A DNA stretch of 64,000 nucleotides from Salinimicrobium sediminilitoris (GCF_020866905.1 NZ_JAIVCC010000005.1:422088-486087), one strand, 5' to 3'; positions 52,368 to 61,227 are shown, counted from the stretch's first letter. Made by a program: numbers and translations. The notes: a model not told the origin generated them from the letters alone.

Positions 52368-53201
52368 TTACCTGCCTCCCATGTTCATACCTTGATAATT
52401 AGAGGTTTTTACGGAAAAGGGTTTTTTTTCAATTCCCGTGCAGGTCATGCTGACATTTTTTTCGGGATTATTTTTATCTTTCATCTCCATTGCCATCATT
52501 AATCCGGTGCCATCTTTGATCCAGTCAGCATTAAGTCCCTTCGGAACATTCTTTTGATTTTTCTGGTAAAGATCTCTAAAACTTACTCCTGCCTCTTCGG
52601 TAACATAGAATTCAAATATATTATCGGCATTTTCAGAGCGATAGCCCTGGCATTCATAGCCCAGAATGGTTTTCGTTCCAATTTCTTTAAATTCCATATC
52701 CCCATAAGGATTTTCCAGGTCCATATCCTCTTCAGAAACGTTGTTGCGGGTGGCCATTACCATCTTATTTCCATCTGAATTCATGTACATAACAGTCAGA
52801 TTATTTTTGTTGTCGAGGACGGTGAACATATTTTCTGCCTGCGGGATTTTTACACCCACATAAGGTGCATTTTCTTTAATGTGATAAACCATGTCCATTT
52901 CCCCTTCGGTGGTATTCATTTTAAGGGTGTATTCCCAGTCAAAATCATAACCTTCAGGAATTTCAGACGGATCCACCATATCCATACCCATTGGGAAACT
53001 GGAATTTCCAAGCTGGTTTTCCCACATTTTGTTGAGAGACTTATCTGTTTCTTCGGCAGCTTTATTTGAAATGTTTTCTGTTGCTGCATCTTCAACTTTT
53101 TTTTCAACCTTCTTTTTAAGCTTTTTGAGAAATTGTGCTTCTGCTGGCGTGGTTCCGGTTATTAATAAAATGGCAAGAACTAAATAAATAAGATTTTTCA
53201 T
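52368..53201 (-). CDS. Secreted DUF4412 protein
   Basis: The 277-residue protein has a signal peptide ending near residue 22 (TTPAEAQ). A short Lys-rich amphipathic stretch ('FLKKLKKKVEKKVEDAATE') follows. Residues about 80-260 match the DUF4412 pattern: 'YTLKMNTTEGEMDMVYHI', 'NLTVMYMNSDGNKMVMA', 'KTILGYECQGYRSENAD', 'WIKDGTGLMMAMEMKDK'. Several Met-rich segments are notable. The role is unknown; a periplasmic or outer-membrane-facing protein is inferred. It ends 101 nt before the Gfo/Idh gene on the same strand. Confidence 0.82.
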   Translation of the reverse strand: MKNLIYLVLAILLITGTTPAEAQFLKKLKKKVEKKVEDAATENISNKAAEETDKSLNKMWENQLGNSSFPMGMDMVDPSEIPEGYDFDWEYTLKMNTTEGEMDMVYHIKENAPYVGVKIPQAENMFTVLDNKNNLTVMYMNSDGNKMVMATRNNVSEEDMDLENPYGDMEFKEIGTKTILGYECQGYRSENADNIFEFYVTEEAGVSFRDLYQKNQKNVPKGLNADWIKDGTGLMMAMEMKDKNNPEKNVSMTCTGIEKKPFSVKTSNYQGMNMGGR

Positions 53202-53713
53202 AACTGTAGAGTTTTGAGATTTGAGCCTTTGTGAAACAAAGAGGCTAAACTTTTTTCAGAAATGGGGGATTCCTGCTTTAGGGGAAGATAGTAGCAGAAA
53301 TGTAGCATAAAGTTAAGAAAAATTTAATTAAAATCAGCGATCAACCTTTTGATTGTCAGGTGTATGAATGTTGTTAAGGAAAATGCCCGCTAGTATTGTA
53401 CAATTAAGGGAATAGGCATCATTTAAAAAGGCGGCGAACTCTACTGTAAAGACTTTGAACAGGTAATTTCTTTATCGATGAGAGGAGTGATAATGTAACT
53501 TTTGTCCATCCTCATGATGTTCAGACCACCAAGAGATGTTTTTCAGCATTTCCGCTCACGGGGTTCCCATCGGGAGGGAAATACCTCATTTTCTTTCCGG
53601 CTTAGATCATGCTCAAAAAAGATCTCGTTCCAGGTTTTTTCTGGGAGGGAGTTGATTCCAGATTTGGGGGCGTTGTAGGCTTAAGGTAGATATGAATTTT
53701 TTTACCGGAGTGA
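53202..53713. other. 512-bp intergenic region
   Basis: No convincing gene. A start-less 45-codon open stretch lies at 53544-53680 on the minus strand, possibly a decayed fragment. The part next to the DUF4412 start probably holds its promoter. No repeat of the other families was seen here. Confidence 0.5.
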
Positions 53714-54292
53714 TTAAGCTTCCTGCTCCTTTAGCTTTTCGGCTACTTTTTCAAGTTCGGCATACCAGTCCTCCCCGTATTTTCTTATAAGGGCTTCCTT
53801 TACGAACTTGTATACAGGTACCTGAAGTTCTTTTCCAAGGGTGCAGGCATCGTCACAAATATACCAATGGTGGTAATTAACTGCCGAAAATTCTGAATAG
53901 TCCTGAGTTCTAACAGGATAAAGGTGACAGGAAACAGGTTTTTTCCACTTGATATCTCCCTGATTATAAGCTTCTTCAATTCCGCATAAGGCGGTGCCTT
54001 TCTGGTCAAAAGTGACATAGGCACAGTCTGCATCATTTATAAGAGGGGTTTCGTATTCCCCGTCTTTTCCAATAATGGAAGTTCCCTGTTTTTCAATTGC
54101 TTCAATTCCTTCTTTTCGAAGGTAAGGTTTTACCAGAGGGTAAATATCTTCAAGGATATGGGTTTCCGCTTCTTCCAGTGGTGCCCCGGCGTCACCCGCA
54201 ATACAACAGGCTCCTTTGCAGGCAGAAAGGTTACACACAAAATCCTTTTTAAGGATCTCTTCTGAAACTATAGTTTTTCCAAGCTGAAACAT
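53714..54292 (-). CDS. DUF3109 cysteine-rich protein
   Basis: The 192-residue protein belongs to DUF3109, which resembles YkgJ-type putative Zn/Fe-S cysteine-cluster proteins. The N-terminal set is Cys20, Cys25, Cys29 and Cys30 ('FVCNLSACKGACC'). Further Cys residues occur in 'DADCAYVTF', 'ALCGIEEAY', 'PVSCHLYPVR' and 'YICDDACTLG', the usual family spacing. A metal cluster is likely; the reaction is unknown. It is divergent from the marC operon with a 113-bp gap. Confidence 0.87.
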   Translation of the reverse strand: MFQLGKTIVSEEILKKDFVCNLSACKGACCIAGDAGAPLEEAETHILEDIYPLVKPYLRKEGIEAIEKQGTSIIGKDGEYETPLINDADCAYVTFDQKGTALCGIEEAYNQGDIKWKKPVSCHLYPVRTQDYSEFSAVNYHHWYICDDACTLGKELQVPVYKFVKEALIRKYGEDWYAELEKVAEKLKEQEA

Positions 54293-54380
54293 TTGGCAAA
54301 GATAATTTTTTCAGGCAGTTAACTTCAGGTTTAATTCTGTTAAAATTTTAAAGTATAATCCAAGTTGTTTCATTTCAAAG

Positions 54381-54388
54381 TACTTTTG
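54381..54388 (+). promoter_or_regulatory. Putative -7 box of the marC operon
   Basis: TACTTTTG matches TAnnTTTG and ends 17 nt before the marC ATG. Confidence 0.45.
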
Positions 54389-54405
54389 CAAGCTAGTTTT
54401 TCAAT

Positions 54406-54981
54406 ATGGAATTAAATTTCAGGGAAATAGCGACCGCAAGTATGATCCTCTTTGCAGTTATTGATATTATTGGTAGTATTCCAATTATTATTGATCTGCG
54501 GAAGAAGGCCGGTCATATACAAAGTGAGAAAGCTACCGTAGTTGCAGGGATCTTGATGATCGCCTTTCTTTTTGTTGGAAAGGAAATCCTGAATTTGATT
54601 GGGATTGATGTGAATTCCTTTGCAGTGGCGGGTGCCCTCATCCTGTTCTTCCTCGCATTGGAGATGATCCTGGGTATTCAGCTTTATAAAGATGATGCGC
54701 CCGAAACAGCAGCTGTTGTGCCTTTGGCATTCCCGCTTATCGCCGGTGCCGGTACCATGACTTCCATTTTATCACTCCGGGCAGAATATGCCACTACAAA
54801 CATTATTGTTGCCATAATTATAAATATTATTTTTGTTTACATAGTCCTGAAATCTTCTGGAAAAATTGAAAATTTCCTCGGGAAGCAGGGGATTAACGTG
54901 ATCCGGAAGATCTTTGGGGTCATTCTTTTGGCAATAGCCGTAAAACTTTTCGCTACCAATATTAAGAGCCTGTTTATATGA
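54406..54981 (+). CDS. MarC-family integral membrane protein
   Basis: The 191-residue protein has six hydrophobic helices. Family landmarks: 'FAVIDIIGSIPIIIDLRKKAG' near 17, 'FAVAGALILFFLALEMILG' near 72, and 'VVPLAFPLIAGAGTMTSIL' near 104. MarC proteins are of uncertain function; the former antibiotic-resistance assignment was withdrawn for E. coli MarC. Length is normal. The stop overlaps the start of the next gene by 4 bp, so translation is likely coupled. Confidence 0.9.
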   Translation: MELNFREIATASMILFAVIDIIGSIPIIIDLRKKAGHIQSEKATVVAGILMIAFLFVGKEILNLIGIDVNSFAVAGALILFFLALEMILGIQLYKDDAPETAAVVPLAFPLIAGAGTMTSILSLRAEYATTNIIVAIIINIIFVYIVLKSSGKIENFLGKQGINVIRKIFGVILLAIAVKLFATNIKSLFI

Positions 54982-55175
54982 AAATCCTCATTTATTTTTT
55001 ACTTGTACTGGCCGCAGGCCTCATTGTATATAACGCAACATTTTTAGACTTCCAAGACACCTTTTCGGGAGATAGTAAAACAGCCTTAATAGGTATACTT
55101 GCTTCGAGTATTGTTGTGGTTCTCATGGTGATTCTTCTTATGTCCAGGGCGATATCCAAGAAGAGTGGAGAATAG
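54978..55175 (+). CDS. Small two-helix membrane protein
   Basis: The 65-residue protein is mostly two hydrophobic helices (about 3-21 and 33-56), separated by a short polar loop 'DFQDTFSGDSK' and ending in basic 'SRAISKKSGE'. I do not recognise a family. Its start overlaps marC by 4 bp and its end overlaps the next gene by 11 bp, which supports it being a real gene in a coupled operon. Confidence 0.75.
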   Translation: MKILIYFLLVLAAGLIVYNATFLDFQDTFSGDSKTALIGILASSIVVVLMVILLMSRAISKKSGE

Positions 55176-55782
55176 GGATTTTGATGCTCTTATTGTAGGT
55201 GGTGGTGCGGCAGGTCTATCCTGCGCCCTATTACTTGGGTCTGCTCTTTCCAAACCATTTTGTGCAGATAAAAGAGTAGGTATTATTGCGCATCAACGTG
55301 CGTCGCATCTTTCCAGTGCTTTACTTAATAATGTGCTGGGTGTACCTGCGGGTTCTGCGGGGAAAGATATTCTTTCTTCAGGAGTGCAGCAGCTGGAAAC
55401 TCTTTATCCGGAGGTGGAGATCATTCAGAAAGAAAAGGTGCTGAAAATGACATTTTCAGAAGGTAAATTCCAAATTCTCACGAATAAGAATTCTTATACT
55501 TCTTCAATAGTAGTTTTAGCTACGGGATATGCCAAACCCTTCACTATTGATGGCCTGGAAGAATATCTCGTGCCTCATAAAAAATCAAAACCCTCAAAAG
55601 ACAGGGTCCAGCTTTCAAATATGGATCACTTTGTAAAGCCGGGTCTCTATGTTGCCGGCTCCCTGGCAGGTCACAGGAGCCAGTATGCCATTGCCTGCGG
55701 AAGTGGTGCGGCAGTGGCAACAGATATTCTCACGCTTTGGAATGATGGGGAACAAACAAAGGTTCACGACAAGCTTAAGTAA
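55165..55782 (+). CDS. Short FAD-dependent oxidoreductase (thioredoxin-reductase-like, FAD domain only)
   Basis: The start is GTG at 55165, inside the preceding gene. The 205-residue protein has the FAD motif 'DALIVGGGAAGLSCALLLG' near 8-26, 'VVLATGYAKPF' near 115 and 'GLYVAGSLAGHRSQYAIACGSGAAVATDIL' near 158, the pattern of TrxR-like flavoproteins. The NADPH domain and the CxxC redox pair are absent. 'SSALLNNVLGVPAG' replaces the usual tract. It may use a separate electron donor or act on a small substrate. An AAAATGNCATTTT palindrome (19 bp) lies in mid-gene. Confidence 0.8.
   Translation: MENRDFDALIVGGGAAGLSCALLLGSALSKPFCADKRVGIIAHQRASHLSSALLNNVLGVPAGSAGKDILSSGVQQLETLYPEVEIIQKEKVLKMTFSEGKFQILTNKNSYTSSIVVLATGYAKPFTIDGLEEYLVPHKKSKPSKDRVQLSNMDHFVKPGLYVAGSLAGHRSQYAIACGSGAAVATDILTLWNDGEQTKVHDKLK
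55441..55459. repeat. AAAATGNCATTTT palindrome, 19-bp extended copy in the FAD gene
   Basis: CTGAAAATGACATTTTCAG is a perfect palindrome about one base. It is read as K-M-T-F-S, yet another frame. The core is 55444-55456. Confidence 0.85.
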
Positions 55783-55783
55783 G

Positions 55784-57388
55784 CTAATTTTTGAATTCCC
55801 GGTCTGCCGAAAGTTTAATTATTTTCTCAATTGCAGGGTCCTCTTCATTAAGGATTTGCTCAAAGGCAGTACTTCCAAACAGTTGCTGAGCCATAGCCGC
55901 TTTTAAATAAAGCTTAAGAGTAGGCAGGTAATTTTTGAAGCGCATATCGAAGTTCTCACGTCTCATAAAGTCTCTGAATTCCTCCACAATGGCATTTGTG
56001 ATCACTTCTCTTTGCATAAAATCTTCAAAACTAAGAGAGTTGTAATATTTACGGTCCTGTTCAAGAACTTCAAATATAAAACTATCCATATACCCATTGC
56101 GAAGCATAAGGTTTAGACTTTGCTTTTCAAAATTGGTGTCTTTGGGAATAAAAATATCTGGAATTATCCCACCACCACCGTAAACTATCTTTCCGCCGGG
56201 GGTGACGTACCGTAATGAATCGGCTACATGAATACTATCTGCGCTCACCAGCTCCCCATTCCTGTAGCGATTGAGATAATCGGCAAAATATTCTTCGCTG
56301 CCATGATCATAAGGCCGCTGTATAGACCTTCCGGTAGGGGTATAATACCTTGCGATTGTAAGCCTTACTGCACTGCCATCTCCCAGTGCCATCTCTCTTT
56401 GGACCAGGCCTTTTCCGTAGGATCTTCGTCCAACAATTACACCTTTGTCATTGTCCTGAAGAGCTCCCGCTATGATCTCGCTGGCCGAAGCCGAATTCTC
56501 GTTAATAAGTACGTATAGTTCCCCTTTTTCAAAATTCCCTTCTTCTGTGGCGAAGGTTTTTTCAATTGCCCCCTTTTTGTTTTTGGTAATAAGCACCAGC
56601 TTATCTTCGGGAAGGAATTCATCTACAATTTTTGTCGCCTCGGCAAGGTAACCGCCGGGATTGTCGCGTAAGTCAAGGACTATTTGACTTGCCCCCAGTT
56701 TCTTCAGTTCAAGAAGTCCGGTCTTGAATTCTTCATAGGTAGATTCTGCAAAACGATTGATTTTAATATAGCCCAGCTCCTTTGTAAGCATATAAGCTGC
56801 ATCCACACTTTTAAGAGCAACTTTCCCGCGTTTCACATCAAATTCAAGAAGATTTGGGACACCTTTTCTATGCACTTTTAAAAGCACCCTTGTATTTTCT
56901 TCTCCTTTAAGTTTACTGGTAATGGAGTCTACATGAATATTGGAATCAAAAAGAGGTTCCCCATTCGCATAGAGGATCCTGTCGCCTCCTTTAATGCCCA
57001 CTTTTTCGCTCGGGCCGCCTTTCATAGTCTGGATAACGGCAATGGTGTCATTAATGTTTCTAAAGCTCACCCCAATTCCTACAAAATCCCCTTTCATGCT
57101 TGCACTTAAATTCGCATATTCCTCCTGTGGGATGTAAACTGAATGAGGGTCAAGATCTGTAAGAATGCCGTTTACGGTAACGTCTACAATGCTGTCCATA
57201 TCTACATCGTCCACGTACTCGTATTCAATGTAATCAATTAAACGGGCCAGCTTTTCTTTTTTCTTATTAGTTTTGAGGAAAGGTCCAGAGCTGTAACTGG
57301 AAAAATCCAAGGCTGCGCCCAGTAGTACACCAAGTGCACAGGCGAATCCCAAAAGTAAGGGTAAATATTTTTTGTTATAGTTTTTCAA
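55784..57388 (-). CDS. S41-family C-terminal processing protease
   Basis: The 534-residue protein has an N-terminal signal anchor (about 8-27), a PDZ domain (about 85-165; 'GIGVSFRNINDTIAVIQTMKGGPSEKVGIKGGDRIL'), and the S41 core. The Ser-Lys dyad is Ser301 in 'NENSASASEI' and Lys326 in 'YGKGLVQ', with the 25-residue spacing of Prc/CtpA enzymes. It should cleave C-termini of exported proteins in the periplasm. The start codon overlaps the stop of the upstream dCMP-deaminase gene by 4 bp, so it is translationally coupled. Confidence 0.92.
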   Translation of the reverse strand: MKNYNKKYLPLLLGFACALGVLLGAALDFSSYSSGPFLKTNKKKEKLARLIDYIEYEYVDDVDMDSIVDVTVNGILTDLDPHSVYIPQEEYANLSASMKGDFVGIGVSFRNINDTIAVIQTMKGGPSEKVGIKGGDRILYANGEPLFDSNIHVDSITSKLKGEENTRVLLKVHRKGVPNLLEFDVKRGKVALKSVDAAYMLTKELGYIKINRFAESTYEEFKTGLLELKKLGASQIVLDLRDNPGGYLAEATKIVDEFLPEDKLVLITKNKKGAIEKTFATEEGNFEKGELYVLINENSASASEIIAGALQDNDKGVIVGRRSYGKGLVQREMALGDGSAVRLTIARYYTPTGRSIQRPYDHGSEEYFADYLNRYRNGELVSADSIHVADSLRYVTPGGKIVYGGGGIIPDIFIPKDTNFEKQSLNLMLRNGYMDSFIFEVLEQDRKYYNSLSFEDFMQREVITNAIVEEFRDFMRRENFDMRFKNYLPTLKLYLKAAMAQQLFGSTAFEQILNEEDPAIEKIIKLSADREFKN

Positions 57389-57816
57389 CCGTCGAGTTCA
57401 GTTATTTGTTCTATTTCAACTCCTGCTTTTTCTAAAAAATTTAATCCTGAGTTGTCTTTATAATCAATACTGTAGACAAGACGTGTAATGCCCGACTGGT
57501 GAATGAGCTTGCTACAATCTTTGCAGGGAGACATAGTAATATATAGTGTAGCTCCTTTGCAGGATTGAGTGCTCCCGGCAACTTTTAAAATTGCGTTCGC
57601 TTCGGCGTGCAATACATACCATTTGGTATACCCGTCTTCATCTTCACACGGATTTTCAAAACCGGTAGGTGTACCGTTATATCCGTCAGAAATAATCATT
57701 CTGTCTTTCACAATAAGCGCGCCAACCTGTCTACGATTACAGTGAGAAAGTTTCCCCCATTCTCTGGCGATCCTTAAATACGCCCGATCAAACTTAAGCT
57801 GCTTTGTTCTTTGCAT
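57385..57816 (-). CDS. dCMP deaminase-family zinc deaminase
   Basis: I prefer the ATG at 57816 (MQRTKQLKFDRAYLRIAREWGKLSHC); an in-frame ATG at 57837 is the alternative. The about 143-residue deaminase has 'RRQVGALIVKDRMIISDGYNGTPTGF', the zinc/catalytic motif 'HAEANAILK' and 'SPCKDCSKLI' with two Cys ligands. This is the dCMP deaminase/ComEB pattern, giving dUMP for thymidylate synthesis. A 4-bp overlap with the S41 protease gene makes an odd but clear operon. Confidence 0.88.
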   Translation of the reverse strand: MQRTKQLKFDRAYLRIAREWGKLSHCNRRQVGALIVKDRMIISDGYNGTPTGFENPCEDEDGYTKWYVLHAEANAILKVAGSTQSCKGATLYITMSPCKDCSKLIHQSGITRLVYSIDYKDNSGLNFLEKAGVEIEQITELDG

Positions 57817-57924
57817 AGTCAAAAAATTCGTCTGCAATATAGAAAGCTTTTTAAGTTGCTGAAAATTTGGGCTTTACTAAAATATTGCAAGACTTAAATT
57901 AATCCAATAAAGGAAAGTTAAATT

Positions 57925-58512
57925 TTAAAGAGCCAGGTAATTTTCTTTCAGAATAGGCAGAATTATACCTATAACAATCGCCGACACTACAATAATCCAG
58001 TCGCGCCTTGCCACCCGCAATACATTTTGTAGCAGGAAGCTGAGCACCAGCACACACAATACCACGATGATTTGAGCAGTTTCTATTCCTAAAGCAAATT
58101 CCAGCAAGGGGAGAAAAACACTGTCGGTACCCGATGCGATCATTTTAAAATATGAAGAAAAACCAAGGCCGTGGATTATTCCAAAGAAAGCGGTACTAAA
58201 ATAAAGTAAACTTATGTTGTTCTGGCTTTCTCTCTTTTTGGCGTTGATAATATTAAACACGGCAGTGGCCAGAATAGTCACCGGAATCAGAAATTCCACC
58301 CAGGTAGTGTCAACAAGCACAATTTTATATACCGACAGGAACAGTGAAATCGTGTGTCCCAGGGTGAAGATTGTTACCAGCCAAAAAACTCTTTTCCAGG
58401 TGAGGAAGGAGTAGGAGGCAACAAGGACAATAAGAAAAAGAATATGATCATAAGCATTCCAGTCCAGTACATGTTCCAGACCTAACTGGAAATACAACCA
58501 AAATTGAGACAT
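57925..58512 (-). CDS. HupE/UreJ-family membrane protein
   Basis: The 195-residue protein has about six hydrophobic helices. The opening 'GLEHVLDWNAYDHILFLIVLVA' and later 'FGIIHGLGFSS' are HupE/UreJ_2-like, with conserved His residues in helices 1 and 4 that could bind Ni or other metal. In this clade no hydrogenase or urease genes are nearby, so the classic nickel-uptake role is not supported by context. It appears to be a single gene, divergent from tRNA-Leu. Confidence 0.83.
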   Translation of the reverse strand: MSQFWLYFQLGLEHVLDWNAYDHILFLIVLVASYSFLTWKRVFWLVTIFTLGHTISLFLSVYKIVLVDTTWVEFLIPVTILATAVFNIINAKKRESQNNISLLYFSTAFFGIIHGLGFSSYFKMIASGTDSVFLPLLEFALGIETAQIIVVLCVLVLSFLLQNVLRVARRDWIIVVSAIVIGIILPILKENYLAL

Positions 58513-58648
58513 AGGATAAAAGATAAGCGCCGAAAATACGATTTCTGCGCAAGATGCGCAAAGGAAGCCAGTCTTGATGAGATTTACATTATTTAGGCCG
58601 GGGTCAATTAATTTTTAGGAAAATTTATTAGCAAAAGGAAAAAATTCA

Positions 58649-58656
58649 TACTTTTG
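58649..58656 (+). promoter_or_regulatory. Putative -7 box of tRNA-Leu
   Basis: TACTTTTG matches TAnnTTTG and ends 10 nt before the tRNA. Confidence 0.5.
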
Positions 58657-58666
58657 CCGTCCAATT

Positions 58667-58748
58667 GCCTTGGTGGCGGAATTGGTAGACGCGCTGGATT
58701 CAAAATCCAGTGACTTCGGTCGTGCGGGTTCGATTCCCGCCCAAGGTA
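58667..58748 (+). tRNA. tRNA-Leu (CAA)
   Basis: An 82-nt tRNA with a long variable arm (GTGACTTCGGTCGT). Acceptor GCCTTGG pairs with CCAAGGT (one G-U pair). The anticodon loop TTCAAAA reads CAA, and the T arm is CGGGTTCGATTCCCG. A terminator follows. Confidence 0.95.
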
Positions 58749-58754
58749 CTTAAG

Positions 58755-58788
58755 AAAAGCTGAGATTCATGTCTCAGCTTTTTTTTTG
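58755..58788 (+). terminator. Terminator after tRNA-Leu
   Basis: AAAGCTGAGA pairs with TCTCAGCTTT around a 6-nt loop, followed by a T run. Confidence 0.9.
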
Positions 58789-58882
58789 TTTATAGTTTAG
58801 ATGTCAAATTGACGCTGAGGGATGACCTTAAAAAATAAAATCCTATCTTTTCTTTCCTGTTATCAAACATTAATTGAAGTAA

Positions 58883-59869
58883 ATGATTAGATCTATATTA
58901 TTAAAAATAGTAGTTGTAATAAGTGTCATTGTGGTTGTATTGAGTGTTTTATCCTTAATACATGACCTGACTTACTGGTACGCCAAGATCCTGGATTTTC
59001 CCCGAACTCAGTATCTAATTCTTTCACTGGTTTTTCTCCTGTTGTTTCTAATTTTAAACAGAAAATGGACCACCACTTCATATGTAATTGCCGCCGGACT
59101 CATTATAGCTATAACTATTCATTCAATTAAAATAGCACCTTACTTCTTTGGAGAAAAAGTTGTCCCCGAAGTTTCTCTTGAAGAATCAAATTCCAACTCG
59201 AGCGTGGAGATTCTTATTGTTAATGTTCTCATGACAAACAAAAATGCTGCAAGACTGAGGGAAATAATTGATGAACACCAACCGGATATGGTTTTAGCCA
59301 TGGAAGTGAACAGCTGGTGGGTAGAGCAATTGGATGAAATGGATTATCCATTTGCCATTAAATATCCTTTGGACAATGCTTACGGAATGGTTCTTTACTC
59401 CAGGCTTCCTCTTTCGGAAAGTGAGGTGAAATTTTTTCGACATCAGGATGTTCCTTCTTTTCACACGGTGGTGGAACTTAGGTCTGGGGAAAAAATAAAA
59501 TTTCATGGGGTTCACCCTGTGGCACCTTTTCCAAGTGAAAAATATCCCGATAATGTAGGTCTACAGGAGTTAGCATTATCAAAAGTGGGGAAATTAGTGG
59601 CTGCCGATACTCTACCATCAATCGTAGCAGGAGACTTTAATGATGTCTCCTGGTCCAGCACCACAAAGTTCTTTGAAGAGCATGGAAATTTAAAAAACGT
59701 AAGGCTGGGAAGAGGCCTGTATAATTCTTTTAGTGCTCAATCTTTTTTGATGCGATGGCCTCTCGATCATTTTTTTGTGACTTCGGAGTTTGGGGCTGTA
59801 AAACTTCAAAAGCTCGATGAATTTGGTTCAGATCACTTTCCCATAATAGCAGAATTAGTTCTCCAGTAA
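58883..59869 (+). CDS. Membrane-anchored endonuclease/exonuclease/phosphatase-family protein
   Basis: The 328-residue protein begins with three hydrophobic helices (about 5-27, 39-56, 64-83). The C-terminal EEP domain follows: 'EILIVNVLMTNKNAARL', 'PDMVLAMEVNSWW' (catalytic Glu), 'VAGDFNDVSWS' near 250 (Asp/Asn) and 'GSDHFPIIAEL' near 317 (Asp/His). The domain should face the periplasm. EEP proteins of this topology are often annotated as nucleases or phosphodiesterases; the real substrate is unknown. It is a single gene. Confidence 0.88.
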   Translation: MIRSILLKIVVVISVIVVVLSVLSLIHDLTYWYAKILDFPRTQYLILSLVFLLLFLILNRKWTTTSYVIAAGLIIAITIHSIKIAPYFFGEKVVPEVSLEESNSNSSVEILIVNVLMTNKNAARLREIIDEHQPDMVLAMEVNSWWVEQLDEMDYPFAIKYPLDNAYGMVLYSRLPLSESEVKFFRHQDVPSFHTVVELRSGEKIKFHGVHPVAPFPSEKYPDNVGLQELALSKVGKLVAADTLPSIVAGDFNDVSWSSTTKFFEEHGNLKNVRLGRGLYNSFSAQSFLMRWPLDHFFVTSEFGAVKLQKLDEFGSDHFPIIAELVLQ

Positions 59870-59922
59870 ACAGGAAGATCTTTATTTGAGGTAGTTTAAA
59901 ATTTCTGGTTGGTGCCGAGGTT

Positions 59923-61227
59923 TTATTTTGGAAATCTATCCATTAGCATTTCAACTTCCTTATAGAGCCTATCAAGGGTTTCAAGATCGACCTCGTTTTT
60001 TATGGAATGCCTGGACTCCTGCAAAAGCCCTTTAGCCTCCATGCCTAAAATTAGGTGATATTTTGGGTCTCTGGAATTCTGCCTCATTAAAGAAATGAAC
60101 ATCCCGGCAATTTTTTGAACCACCACAACATCCTGGCTGCAATAACTTCTCAAGGAGGTATTAATATTGTAAAGCAACTCTTTAAAAGTTACTCCTCTCA
60201 ACTTGACATAGTCCTTTCCATCATCTGAAATGAATTCGCGGTCGGATTTCAACATTCTAATCCTTAGCAATTCCGAGAGGTAATCAATTGCGTTTAATGC
60301 TGTCCCGGGATCATTAATGCCAGGAGACATAGCTTTTATTATGACCTCGGTAATTTGTTTGAATGCAAGAATGAAATTTCTTGTAACAAGTTGCTCCCTG
60401 GACAAATGAAATTTATCTAACAAGTCTTTAGCAACTTCTTTATCCAATTTCTTTTTTGATCGGAACACCGGTTCCCCCTCTAAAACAAAAGAGCCTTTTA
60501 TAACTAGAACTTCAAGCATGGTATCATTCTTTTTGCAAAAAGAAAGTAGTCCCTCTCTGGTAAAGCTTTGAAAGTAACCACTTTGTGGGGATTTATATTC
60601 AAACCAATCATCTGTCCCGGGAAAGGAAGAGGAATTACTTTTCTCTTCCTCCAGGAGATAGAAAAGGGTCTTTCGGGCATCTGTAAATATCTTTTTAAGG
60701 ATATTGGTGATTTGAATAGTTTCAGAAATATTATGAATAAAATAAATGAAAGCATAAATGGACATTACCGTAAAAAGAATGCCCAGCAGAACAGAAAAAC
60801 CGGGTATCTGGTATTTGTCTCCTGTGGGCTGAATAGAGAAGAGGGTGAAAATACAGAACAAAATACTTGAGATATATATCCCAAGAATAATCTGGTGACG
60901 ACGATCGGATATTAAACCCGGAAGCAATCGCGGTGAATAATTACTGGCTGCCTGGTTGAGCAGCACCATTACCATGGAAAAGCTAAAGACCATCATTGAT
61001 ATTAACCCTGTGATGCAGGCGCTTAGAATGGTTAAAGCCGTATCACCACTGTTCACTACCAATAGTGGCGCATTTTCAACAAGATATCCCGAAACCCCCA
61101 GGCTCTCCAGGTACATCATAATGAAGGCGAAAATAAGGCCTGTAAGAGCAAATAAGGTAGGATAAAAAGCGATTTTACCTTTGACGTTTCCGTACAGGTA
61201 AGACATTTTGGTTAGAAAAGATTGCAT
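59923..61227 (-). CDS. DUF2254 membrane protein
   Basis: The 434-residue protein has four hydrophobic helices in the first 175 residues (about 18-40, 58-88, 106-128, 140-165). 'STCITGLISMMVFSFSMVMVLLNQAASNYSPRLLPGLI'-type sequence is the recognisable DUF2254 core. The C-terminal soluble part ('MSPGINDPGTALNAIDYLSELL') is conserved in the family. Function unknown. It is convergent with the EEP gene and upstream of nothing on its strand. Confidence 0.88.
   Translation of the reverse strand: MQSFLTKMSYLYGNVKGKIAFYPTLFALTGLIFAFIMMYLESLGVSGYLVENAPLLVVNSGDTALTILSACITGLISMMVFSFSMVMVLLNQAASNYSPRLLPGLISDRRHQIILGIYISSILFCIFTLFSIQPTGDKYQIPGFSVLLGILFTVMSIYAFIYFIHNISETIQITNILKKIFTDARKTLFYLLEEEKSNSSSFPGTDDWFEYKSPQSGYFQSFTREGLLSFCKKNDTMLEVLVIKGSFVLEGEPVFRSKKKLDKEVAKDLLDKFHLSREQLVTRNFILAFKQITEVIIKAMSPGINDPGTALNAIDYLSELLRIRMLKSDREFISDDGKDYVKLRGVTFKELLYNINTSLRSYCSQDVVVVQKIAGMFISLMRQNSRDPKYHLILGMEAKGLLQESRHSIKNEVDLETLDRLYKEVEMLMDRFPK

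Noticed and set aside
53544-53680. 45-codon open stretch on the minus strand (PEKTWNEIFFEHDL...)
   Set aside because: It has no start codon and no recognisable domain. It could be a decayed gene fragment, but a database search would be needed to support that.
54406-54981. MarC as a multiple-antibiotic-resistance determinant
   Set aside because: The resistance role of the MarC family was not upheld; only the family name is justified.
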